Shown here one piece after another: positions 7,313 through 14,618 of a stretch of DNA of 40,869 bases. Numbering within the stretch: the stretch's first letter is position 1; each line of letters begins with the position of its first letter. The translations under genes and the position numbers were made by a program. The DNA is from Pseudomonadota bacterium (lineage in GTDB: Bacteria; Pseudomonadota; Gammaproteobacteria; Burkholderiales; Casimicrobiaceae): assembly GCA_018241765.1 (NCBI GenBank), contig JAFEDD010000037.1:9194-50062 (forward strand), read 5' to 3'. The notes below the pieces were generated by a model. The model searched no databases. It was given only the letters and a program-made list of their open reading frames with translations, and was not told the DNA's origin.

Positions 7313-7832
7313 GCGGCGCGTCGACGCGACCCGGCGCAGGGCGCTGTTGGCGCTCGCGCTGTCAGCACTCGCGGCGGCGGCCGGATGCAGCAGCACGCCT
7401 CCGGCGCCCGCAGCGGCTGCGCCGACGCGGCGCGAACGTATCGCGGCCGCCCTGCGGGCCATGAACTTTTCTCCCGAAGGCGATGATTGGTATCTGTCGT
7501 TGCCGGTGCCGCTGCTGTTCGAGTTCGGGCGTGACGTGGTCGGCGAGGGAGCACGGCAGAGCCTGGGCGGCGTCGCTCGCCAACTGACCGAACTCGACGT
7601 CGCGCGCGTGCTGGTGCGCGGGCATACCGACAACATCGGCTCTCACGAATTCAACCTCGCACTGTCGAAGCGGCGCGCCGACGCCGTGGCGCGCGTGTTG
7701 ACCGACAGCGGATTTCCCGTGGCGCGGTTGGATTCGCGGGGACTCGGCTACGCCGTGCCGGTGGCCGACAACGGCACCGAGGAGGGCCGCGCGCAGAATC
7801 GGCGGGTGGTCATCATCGTGCAAATCGACTGA
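7275..7832 (+). CDS. yfiB: YfiB-like OmpA-domain outer-membrane lipoprotein
   Basis: A 185-residue lipoprotein. After a basic start, the lipobox LAAAAGC places the lipidated Cys near residue 38, followed by an Ala/Pro linker. The C-terminal OmpA-like domain carries VRGHTDNIGSHEFNLALSKRRA and the SRGLGYAVPV and NRRVVI blocks that bind peptidoglycan. In the Yfi system YfiB sits in the outer membrane and sequesters YfiR, relieving inhibition of YfiN. Its start overlaps the yfiN end by 38 bp, so translation is coupled; ATG 7296 is an alternative start. It is the last gene of the operon. Confidence 0.9.
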   Translation: MDADRTPMPRRAERRVDATRRRALLALALSALAAAAGCSSTPPAPAAAAPTRRERIAAALRAMNFSPEGDDWYLSLPVPLLFEFGRDVVGEGARQSLGGVARQLTELDVARVLVRGHTDNIGSHEFNLALSKRRADAVARVLTDSGFPVARLDSRGLGYAVPVADNGTEEGRAQNRRVVIIVQID

Positions 7833-7836
7833 AGCA

Positions 7837-7948
7837 GCTTTTCATCCAAACGACGTCCATAACGGGCTTGGAGCGCGGTTTTGCCTCAAGTCGACTTATG
7901 ACGATTTCTGGCTGCAAGCCCATCATGGGCGTCATTTGACGAAAAAGC
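7837..7948. repeat. Dispersed 112-bp palindrome, copy 1
   Basis: A near-perfect dyad centred on AAGTCGACTT (7888-7897). The arms pair out to GCTTTT at the left and AAAAAGC at the right. The inner arms are GACGTCCATAACGGGCTTG and CAAGCCCATCATGGGCGTC. It begins 5 bp after the yfiB stop. A second copy in opposite orientation lies at 34788-34904 with the same core and the same 17-nt spacers between core and arms. Confidence 0.85.
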
Positions 7949-8227
7949 CATTGCCTTTGGTGCGCCACGTTCATCGGCGTCTGCGGCGCGATTGGGTTTT
8001 CGCCTCGCGAATCAAGGAACTTCTGCATCACCTCACGCGGCGGGGAGACACCACAGAGCGCCCGAAACCCCAGATGCGCTCGGCGCAGGAGGTTGGGCCG
8101 AGGCGCCTTGACCACGGTCATGGTTGGGTCGGCCCGTGCTTCGCTACAGTTACGTCGCGCGCAACATCGACGCGCGGCGGAGGGGGCGGGCGCGTTGTCC
8201 GGCACCCGCCTTTCGGGAGAGCGCAAC
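7949..8227. other. Gap upstream of ubiM, no gene seen
   Basis: No gene is supported between the palindrome and ubiM. An open minus-strand frame crosses palindrome and gap, but it has no start signal and runs into antisense of ubiM. A weak promoter-like pair, TTGGGT and TACAGT, occurs near 8124-8150 with a short spacer, and GGGAG lies just before the ubiM ATG. Confidence 0.5.
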
Positions 8228-9415
8228 ATGGATTTTGATGTCATCGTGATCGGCGGCGGGCCGGCCGGACTGTGTTTCGCCCGTGCGCTGGGCGTGGCCG
8301 AGGGCGCGGCCTCGGCGCCGCTGCGCGTCGCCGTCGTCGAGACGCAGACCGAGAGCGCGCTGGCCGAACCCGCCTTCGACGGGCGCGAGATCGCGCTCAC
8401 CCACTTCTCGGCGCGCGTGCTGCGCGAACTCGGGCTGTGGGAACGGTTTGCCGAGGGCGCGGTGTCGCCGCTGCGCGATGCGCGCGTGCTGAACGGGCTG
8501 TCGCTGCGTGGCATGAACATCGAACACCGGCACGGCAACAAGGAAGAGCTCGGCTATCTGGTGTCGAATCATCGGATTCGCCGGGCCGCGTACGAGGCCG
8601 TGCGGGCGTCGGAGCACGTGACGCTGATCACCGGCGTGCGCGTCGAGGACCTGCGCACCGATGGCGACGGCGGGTACGTCACGCTTGCCGATGGGCGAAC
8701 ACTCGGCGCCCGCCTGATCGTCGCCGCCGACAGCCGCTTCTCGGCCGCACGCCGCGCGATGGGCATTCCGGCGCGCATGCACGACTTCGGCAAGACGATG
8801 ATGGTCTGTCAGGTCGAACATGAACTGGCGCATGATCACGTCGCGTGGGAGTGGTTCGACTACGGCCAGACGCTCGCGCTGTTGCCGATGAACGGCGAGC
8901 GCGCGTCCGTCGTGCTGACGCTGCCGCAACACGAAATGCAGCCGCTCGTGGCGATGACGCCCGAGGCGTTCAGCGAGGCGATCACGGCGCGCTTCAATCG
9001 TCGTCTTGGTGCGATGCGCCTCACCAGCACGCGGCATTGCTACCCTCTGGTCACCGTCTATGCCGATCGCTTCGTCGGGCAGCGTTTCGCGCTCATGGGC
9101 GATGCGGCCGTCGGCATGCACCCGGTCACCGCGCACGGGTTCAACTTCGGCCTGAAGGGCGCCGACACCTTGCGACGCGGCATCCAGAAGGCGCACGCAA
9201 CCGGCGCCGATTTCGCTTCGAACGCCGTGCTGCGCAGCTACGAAAGCGCGCACCGACGCGCGACGCTGCCGCTCTTTCTCGCCACGCACACGGTGGCCAA
9301 GCTCTACACGACGGAATCCTTGCCGGGTCGCGTGCTGCGCGAAGCCTTCCTCGGGCTCGGTGAGCGGATCACGCCCTTCAAGCGCCTGGTGGCCGCCACG
9401 CTCACCGGCGCCTGA
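8228..9415 (+). CDS. ubiM: UbiM-type FAD monooxygenase of ubiquinone biosynthesis
   Basis: A 395-residue flavoprotein hydroxylase of the UbiH/UbiF/Coq6 family. FAD-binding GGGPAG lies at residues 9-14, and the second FAD motif is FALMGDAAVGMHPVTAHGFN near the C-terminus. The stretch AFDGREIALTHFSARVLREL and the later LGYLVSNHRIRRAAYE are those I associate with UbiM, a ring hydroxylase of some alpha-, beta- and gammaproteobacteria that can serve more than one position of the ubiquinone ring. The final choice among UbiF, UbiH and UbiM needs a tree. ATG 8228 follows GGGAG and fits the Rossmann start; the upstream open frame is ignored. It is a single gene, converging on the YitT gene. Confidence 0.85.
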   Translation: MDFDVIVIGGGPAGLCFARALGVAEGAASAPLRVAVVETQTESALAEPAFDGREIALTHFSARVLRELGLWERFAEGAVSPLRDARVLNGLSLRGMNIEHRHGNKEELGYLVSNHRIRRAAYEAVRASEHVTLITGVRVEDLRTDGDGGYVTLADGRTLGARLIVAADSRFSAARRAMGIPARMHDFGKTMMVCQVEHELAHDHVAWEWFDYGQTLALLPMNGERASVVLTLPQHEMQPLVAMTPEAFSEAITARFNRRLGAMRLTSTRHCYPLVTVYADRFVGQRFALMGDAAVGMHPVTAHGFNFGLKGADTLRRGIQKAHATGADFASNAVLRSYESAHRRATLPLFLATHTVAKLYTTESLPGRVLREAFLGLGERITPFKRLVAATLTGA

Positions 9416-9451
9416 GCGCAGACGCGGGCGTCGTCGGCACCGGAGCTGGCC

Positions 9452-10102
9452 TCACACGCCGTGATAGCGGTCGGGCCGATGGTTGATCGCGATGACGAAA
9501 TTGAGTGCCGCCGCCGCAAGCACCGACAGCGCGACGCGATCGGCCGCGAGCGGCATGAAGGCGAGTGTGAGGATGACCGCATCGCACACCATCTGCACCG
9601 TGCCCGCCCGCCAGCCACGCCGCTGCTGCAGATAGAGCGCCAGTACGCCGAAACCACCAAGGCTCGCGCCGTGGCGAATCAGGATCAGGATACCGGTGCC
9701 GGCCAGGAACCCGCCCATGACCGCGGCGAACGTGGCGTCGAGGTTGGCGAACGACGCGAGCCGCGGCACCCACTCGGTGTAGAGCGAGAGCACGGCGATG
9801 GCGATGAACGTCTTCACCGTGAAGCGCGGACCGAGCGTTCGCCACGCGAAGCCATAAAACGGCAGACTCAACACGAAGAGCACCGCGCCGAGTGACCAGC
9901 CGGTCACGTAGTGCACGATGAACGCAAGGCCGGCAATGCCGCCCGGAAGCAGGCGTGCGTCGCGCAGCAGCAGCAACGCGAGCGCCACGAACAGGCAGCC
10001 GATCAGCACCCCCTGCACGTCCTCGAGCATGGTGTGGCTGGTGCGCTGCGAGCTCGCTTCGAGTTCGGCGTCCAGAGTGGCAGTGGGTTCAATGTCGTTC
10101 AT
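9452..10102 (-). CDS. YitT-family membrane protein
   Basis: A 216-residue integral membrane protein with about five or six helices after a 25-residue acidic, soluble N-terminus. The signatures LLPGGIAGLAFIVHYVTGWS, GGFLAGTGILILIRHGASLGG and DAVILTLAFM are those of the YitT (DUF161) family. The C-terminal soluble domain of longer Bacillus YitT proteins is absent. Function is unknown; transport has been proposed for the family. It is a single gene, with its start facing the candidate small-RNA region. Confidence 0.85.
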   Translation of the reverse strand: MNDIEPTATLDAELEASSQRTSHTMLEDVQGVLIGCLFVALALLLLRDARLLPGGIAGLAFIVHYVTGWSLGAVLFVLSLPFYGFAWRTLGPRFTVKTFIAIAVLSLYTEWVPRLASFANLDATFAAVMGGFLAGTGILILIRHGASLGGFGVLALYLQQRRGWRAGTVQMVCDAVILTLAFMPLAADRVALSVLAAAALNFVIAINHRPDRYHGV

Positions 10103-10211
10103 GGCAAGCGCGGACGGGAGAGGGCGCAGAGCATAGTCGCGGCGGCGGGTGGCGTCTTGCGCTGGGTCAGCGAAGGGTCGGGTTGCGCCGCCGCCTGAAC
10201 GGTGCTATCGT

Positions 10212-10367
10212 GTGCTCGTCGCCATTCGTACGAAAGGAGACCGCCATCGCGAAAACCCTTTTGAGCGGAGTGTTCCGCCGACATTGCTGAAGACACGACT
10301 TGCGCGTAATGCGCCACACTGCTCGGTAGAGCAGACACCAAAAAGCGCCCCGAGGGGCGCTTTTTCA
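10212..10367 (+). ncRNA. Candidate small RNA with three stem-loops and terminator
   Basis: A promoter-like pair, TTGCGC (10183-10188) and TATCGT (10206-10211) with 17-bp spacing, precedes a 155-nt stretch with no ordinary gene. It contains three perfect stem-loops: GCGGA/TCCGC (10265-10278), GCGC/GCGC (10302-10314) and CTGCTC/GAGCAG (10319-10334), and ends in a strong intrinsic terminator. An AAAGGAG at 10233-10239 is followed at normal spacing by an ATC codon and a 14-codon frame, so a leader-peptide reading also exists. No known RNA family was recognised. Confidence 0.4.
10340..10365. terminator. Strong bidirectional intrinsic terminator
   Basis: AAAAAGCGCCCC (10340-10351), GA, GGGGCGCTTTTT (10354-10365): a perfect 12-bp stem with a T5 run on both strands. 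It would end the minus-strand catabolic operon, whose last stop is at 10411, and also the candidate plus-strand small RNA. Confidence 0.92.
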
Positions 10368-10410
10368 ATGGGCGCCAATTTGGCGGCGCATGGGTTGCGC
10401 CGAGGGGGGA

Positions 10411-12069
10411 CTACGGCGCGATCTTTCGCTTCAGTGCATGGGCGAGCGTCGGCGGCAGCTTCGGCAACGATCGCAGCAGCCACGGCAGCACGCGGCGCTT
10501 GGCGCCGCCCAGCGACTCTGGCACCAGCGCTTCGATGAGATGCGGGCCCCGCTCCTTCAGCGAGCGCTCGAACGCCGCGCAGAATTCGTCCGCCGTGCCG
10601 GCACGTGTCGAGGGCACGCCCATGCCCTGCGCGAGCAGCGAAAAGTTGGTCACCGGGCCGTGCAGATCGAGCTGCGCCTTCGCCTTCGGCCCACCGCTTG
10701 CTCCGGCACCGACGCGCTCGAGCTCGACGTTCAGCACCGAATAGGCGGCGTTGTTGAAGATGATCGCCGTCACGTCGAGGCCCTCGCGCGCCATCGTCCA
10801 CAAGGCCTGGATCGTGTACATCGCGGTGCCATCGCCGATCAGGGCGATGACGCGGCGCCCGGGGCAGGCGATGGCGGCGCCCACCGCGTTGGGCAAGCCC
10901 TGCCCGATGGCGCCGCCGGTCAGCGTCAGCAAGTCGTGCCGCGGTCCGCCCTGCGTCATCACACCGAGCATCAGCGAGGAGGTGATGCCCTCGTCGATCA
11001 GGATCGCTTGCTCGGGCAGCATGGAACCGACGGCCTTGCAGACTTTCGCCGCAGTCAATCGTCCGCGCGGGCGGTCGGGGCGTGCGCCAGCCTGCAACTC
11101 GGGACTGACGCCACGGGCGCCCAACGCCTCCACGAGCAACGCGAGGCTCGCGGCCGCATCCTGCGCCGGAGTCGCCAGGACGTGCACCGCGCAGCCTTCG
11201 GGCACCAGTTGGCTTTTCTTGCCCGGATAGGCGAAGAACGAAACCGGCGGCTTGCTGTCGACCACGATCAGATGCTCGATGCCGCTCAGTTGCAGCGTGG
11301 CGAGTTCGGCCAGGTACGCGATGCGCTCGACCGCGGGCAGACCCGCGCCGCGTTCGAGGCGAGTCGGAAAGACCTCGCAGAAGAGTTTCACGCCGTGTTG
11401 CGTGGCGACGCGCGCCGCGTCCATCAGGGCGGCTTCGCGCAGCGCGCGGCCACCGAGCAGCAGCGCCGACTTGCCGCCGCCGCGGATGATCTCCGCGATG
11501 CGTTGCACGGTGACGCTGTCCGCAGCTGCCGGTGCCGCAGGCGGGTGCGACGCCGCTGTGGTGGCACCCTCACCCCAAGAGACATCCGCCGGCAGGATCA
11601 GCGTGGCCACCTGACCGGGCAGGCCGCGCGCCGCCGCGATGGCATCGATCGCATCGCTGCACAGCGAGGCCGTGCTCCGGCTCGTGCGCACGAAACCGGG
11701 TGAGACGTTGCGGGCGACCGTTTCGATGTCCGACTGCAATTGCGCGTCGAGCGGGACGTGGAACGTCGCATGATCACCGACGATGTTGACGACGGGCACC
11801 TTGCCCTTGCGTGCGTTGTGCAGGTTGGCGAGCCCGTTGCCGAGGCCGCAACCCAGATGCAGCAGTGTCGCGGCCGGCTTGTCGGCCATTCGGGCGTAGC
11901 CATCGGCGGCGCCGGTGGCGACTCCCTCGAACAGCGTGAGCACCGCGCGCACGCGCGGCTCGGAGTCGAGCGCTGCCACGAAATGCATCTCGCTCGTTCC
12001 GGGGTTCGTGAAGCAGACTTCGATGCCGGCATCGGCCAGCGTTTTCATCAGGGCTTGGGCGCCGTTCAT
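10411..12069 (-). CDS. TPP-dependent enzyme, acetolactate-synthase-like (second of two)
   Basis: A 552-residue member of the ThDP-dependent POX/ALS family. The N-terminal Pyr domain starts with CFTNPGTSEMHF; the catalytic Glu is E48 in TLFEGVATGAADGYAR. The middle domain is at about 190-330. The C-terminal PP domain has the full cofactor motif GDGTAMYTIQALWTMAREG ending in FNN. Such enzymes make or break C-C bonds next to a carbonyl (decarboxylation, ligation or lysis). It is not the biosynthetic IlvB form. It is the last gene of the cluster; its ATG overlaps the SDR stop (ATGA), so translation is coupled. It resembles benzoylformate-decarboxylase-like and IlvX-like enzymes; the substrate is unknown. 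Confidence 0.88.
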   Translation of the reverse strand: MNGAQALMKTLADAGIEVCFTNPGTSEMHFVAALDSEPRVRAVLTLFEGVATGAADGYARMADKPAATLLHLGCGLGNGLANLHNARKGKVPVVNIVGDHATFHVPLDAQLQSDIETVARNVSPGFVRTSRSTASLCSDAIDAIAAARGLPGQVATLILPADVSWGEGATTAASHPPAAPAAADSVTVQRIAEIIRGGGKSALLLGGRALREAALMDAARVATQHGVKLFCEVFPTRLERGAGLPAVERIAYLAELATLQLSGIEHLIVVDSKPPVSFFAYPGKKSQLVPEGCAVHVLATPAQDAAASLALLVEALGARGVSPELQAGARPDRPRGRLTAAKVCKAVGSMLPEQAILIDEGITSSLMLGVMTQGGPRHDLLTLTGGAIGQGLPNAVGAAIACPGRRVIALIGDGTAMYTIQALWTMAREGLDVTAIIFNNAAYSVLNVELERVGAGASGGPKAKAQLDLHGPVTNFSLLAQGMGVPSTRAGTADEFCAAFERSLKERGPHLIEALVPESLGGAKRRVLPWLLRSLPKLPPTLAHALKRKIAP

Positions 12070-12932
12070 GGCAGTTTCTCCGGAGGCTGTGCGACAGGGT
12101 GGGTGTCCTTGGACATGCGCCGGGCGGCGCGAGCGGCGATGGCGTCTCCCACGGCACGTGCGAGCCGTGGCGTGTGGCGCGCCATGAACGCGGTGAGGCG
12201 AGGGCGAGGGGCATCGATGATTTCGAAATCACGCCGCGCGATGCCGCGCAGCATCGCAGGCACCGAACGTTCCACGGTCGAACTGCCGGCGAAGGCCTTG
12301 AGCGCGGCGGATACCGGGTGCTGCTGACGCTTCTCTGCTTCCACCATCGGCGTCATGATTTCGCCGGGGCAGCACAGGCTGACGTCGATGTCCTCCTGCT
12401 TCAGTTCGTAGCGCAACGCTTCGGCCAGTCCGCGTACGCCGAACTTCGAGGCGCAGTAGGCGGTGTAGGCGTAGTTGCCGGTCAGTGCCGCGAGCGAGGC
12501 GATGAACACCAGATGACTTTGGCGCGGCATGTGCGGCAGCACCGCGGCGGCGAAGTGCCGCGAGCCGATCAGGTTGATCGCGATGACGCGCTCGAAGTCT
12601 TCGGCCGCCGTCGCTGCGAACGGCAGAGCGTGGATGACGCCCGCCGAGTGGATGGCGAGGTCGGGCGCACCGATCTCGGCGACTGCACGCTCGATGGCCT
12701 GCGCGATGGATGCGGCAAGGGAGACGTCCGCCGCGTAGGACGCCACGCGCTGCTCCGGACGCGTGGCTGCGGCGCGCAGTTCGGCGGCGACCTCCGGTGC
12801 GCCGCCGCGATTGAAGATGACGATGTTCGCGCCCTCATGCGCGAGGCGCAGCGCCATGTCGCGCCCGATGCCGCTGTTGCCGCCGGTGATGAAGACGGTA
12901 CGTGGCGGGCCGAATCTCCAGCGCAGCGTCAT
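12066..12932 (-). CDS. Classical short-chain dehydrogenase/reductase
   Basis: A 288-residue SDR. The coenzyme motif is TGGNSGIGRDMAL at the N-terminus; the NAG-type motif is HSAGVIH; the active site has Ser in FIASLAALTG and Tyr/Lys in YCASKFG. The stretch FGVRGLAEALRYELKQEDI is like the 3-ketodihydrosphingosine-reductase branch, but that does not fix the substrate. It probably oxidises or reduces a secondary alcohol or ketone of the pathway intermediate. ATG 12932 forms an ATGA overlap with the GMC stop and has GAGGAG upstream; a GTG 6 nt earlier is less likely. The C-terminus after about residue 240 is extended and basic. Confidence 0.9.
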   Translation of the reverse strand: MTLRWRFGPPRTVFITGGNSGIGRDMALRLAHEGANIVIFNRGGAPEVAAELRAAATRPEQRVASYAADVSLAASIAQAIERAVAEIGAPDLAIHSAGVIHALPFAATAAEDFERVIAINLIGSRHFAAAVLPHMPRQSHLVFIASLAALTGNYAYTAYCASKFGVRGLAEALRYELKQEDIDVSLCCPGEIMTPMVEAEKRQQHPVSAALKAFAGSSTVERSVPAMLRGIARRDFEIIDAPRPRLTAFMARHTPRLARAVGDAIAARAARRMSKDTHPVAQPPEKLP

Positions 12933-14557
12933 GCCCACTCCTCGCGCAGCATCGCCGCGCCTTTCTCACCCACCATGTAGGTCGGCGCCGTCGTGTTGCC
13001 ACCGGGAATCGTCGGGAAGATCGAGCAGTCGATGACGCGAAGGCCGGCCAGTCCGTGCACCCGCAGCCGCGCATCGACCACGCTGTCGTGCGGGTCGGGG
13101 CCCATCCGGCAGGTGCCAACGGGATGGTAGTTGGTGCCGGCCACGTTGCGGCAGAACTGCTCCAGGTCGGCGTCGTTGTGGCAATGCGCCGTACGCAGGT
13201 CGCGCCGGATGCGGCTGCCGAGTGTGGGTGTGGTGAACACTTTGCGCACCGCGTGGATGCCGTGCAACATCGTCGTCATGTCGTCGGGGTGCGAGAAATA
13301 GTGGAAGTCGATCAGCGGGTCATCCTGCCAGCGCCCGCTCGCGAGCTTCACGCTGCCGCGCGACTTCGGGTGCAGGAGCAGCACGTGCGTCGACAGGCCA
13401 TGTTTCGCATACATCTTCCGCCCGTGATCCATGGCGAGCACGATGACGAATTCGAACTGGATCTCGGGTTTCGGCGAATCGGGCGTGAGACGCATGAACC
13501 CGGTGACTTCGGCGAAGTTCGTCGTCGCCATGCCGCGCCGCTCCCGTCGCCAGCGGCCGATGGCGCGCCACAGGCTGCGCGCTCCGGTCGGCGAGATGCC
13601 GATCAGATCGGGGTCGGCCGGCACGTGGTGTCCGAGAATGACATCGATGTGATCCTGAAGATGCTCGCCGACGGCAGGTAGATGCGCGACGGGCGCGATG
13701 CCCAGGCGCTGCAACTGCGCGCCATCGCCGACGCCGGAGAGTTGCAGCAGTTTGGCCGACAGAATGCCGCCGCTCGACACGATGACTTCCTTGCGCGCCC
13801 GAATCTCGCGCATGCGTCCGCGTTCAACGACCGCGACGCCGACGGCACGCTTGCCTTCGAACAGGATTCGCGCGACGGTGCTCTCGCAGCGCAGATGCAG
13901 ATTCGCACGCTGCCCGAGATGCGGCAGGATGTAGGCTTGCCCCGCGTGATGGCGCTCGCCGCCCTTCATCATGACCTGGGTCGGGCGAAAACCATCCTGT
14001 CGTTCCCCGTTCAGGTCGGTGTTGTACGGCCACCCGGCTTCTTCGCAGGCGCTGCGAAGCGTTGCATGCCACGGATTGTCGGTGCGCAGCTCCTCCACCC
14101 AGACGGGGCCGCTGGCGCCGTGCAGCGCGTCGTCGCGGAACGTCTGGTTGTTCTCGCTGCGGATGAAATAGGGCAGCACATCGCTCCAGCCCCAACCGGG
14201 GTTGCCCGCGTCACGCCAGCCATCGTAATCGAGGCGGTTGCCGCGCATGTACATCAGCATGTTGATGCTGGTGCCGCCGCCAAGACCGCGTCCGAGCGGG
14301 TGGTAGGCGCGGCGCCCGTTCAGACCCGGATCGGCGACGGTGTCGAAGCCCCAGTTGTAGGCGCTGCGCTTGAGTCCGTAGACGAGCGAGGCCAGCGCGG
14401 CGTTGGTGGCGAGCACGCCCTTGCGCTGGCCCGGCCCTGCTTCGAGCAGCAGCACGTGATGGCGCGCATCTTCCGACAGGCGGGAGGCGACTGCGCAGCC
14501 GGCCGGCCCGGCGCCAATGACGATGAAATCGACTTCGTTGGGTGCATCACTGCCCAT
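12929..14557 (-). CDS. GMC-family FAD alcohol dehydrogenase, choline-dehydrogenase-like
   Basis: A 542-residue GMC oxidoreductase. FAD-binding GAGPAGCAVASRL starts near residue 15; the GMC signature GRGLGGGTSINMLMYMRG follows near residue 90; the second signature SSGGILSAKLLQLSGVG lies mid-protein. The catalytic pair is His in TNYHPVGTCRMG and Asn in GGNTTAPTYMVGEKG. Relatives oxidise primary or secondary alcohols, passing electrons to quinones or to oxygen. In this cluster it would oxidise a hydroxyl of the substrate or an intermediate. Its stop overlaps the SDR start. It begins 61 bp after the COG3573 flavoprotein. Confidence 0.93.
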   Translation of the reverse strand: MGSDAPNEVDFIVIGAGPAGCAVASRLSEDARHHVLLLEAGPGQRKGVLATNAALASLVYGLKRSAYNWGFDTVADPGLNGRRAYHPLGRGLGGGTSINMLMYMRGNRLDYDGWRDAGNPGWGWSDVLPYFIRSENNQTFRDDALHGASGPVWVEELRTDNPWHATLRSACEEAGWPYNTDLNGERQDGFRPTQVMMKGGERHHAGQAYILPHLGQRANLHLRCESTVARILFEGKRAVGVAVVERGRMREIRARKEVIVSSGGILSAKLLQLSGVGDGAQLQRLGIAPVAHLPAVGEHLQDHIDVILGHHVPADPDLIGISPTGARSLWRAIGRWRRERRGMATTNFAEVTGFMRLTPDSPKPEIQFEFVIVLAMDHGRKMYAKHGLSTHVLLLHPKSRGSVKLASGRWQDDPLIDFHYFSHPDDMTTMLHGIHAVRKVFTTPTLGSRIRRDLRTAHCHNDADLEQFCRNVAGTNYHPVGTCRMGPDPHDSVVDARLRVHGLAGLRVIDCSIFPTIPGGNTTAPTYMVGEKGAAMLREEWA

Positions 14558-14618
14558 GGGGGTTCACACGGAAATATTCGTCACGCCGCGGCGCGCCTGA
14601 TCGGCACCGTGCACGGCA

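Noticed and set aside
7813-8541. 242-codon minus-strand frame over the palindrome and ubiM 5' end
   Set aside because: It is partly antisense to ubiM, spans the palindrome and has no ribosome site.
10248-10289. 14-codon leader gene starting with ATC after AAAGGAG
   Set aside because: ATC is a very rare start codon and no further evidence supports translation; kept only as a comment on the small-RNA candidate.
10411-12069. Biosynthetic acetolactate synthase (ilvB) call
   Set aside because: No ilvN or ilvC lies beside it, and the sequence and catabolic neighbours fit a degradative TPP enzyme better.
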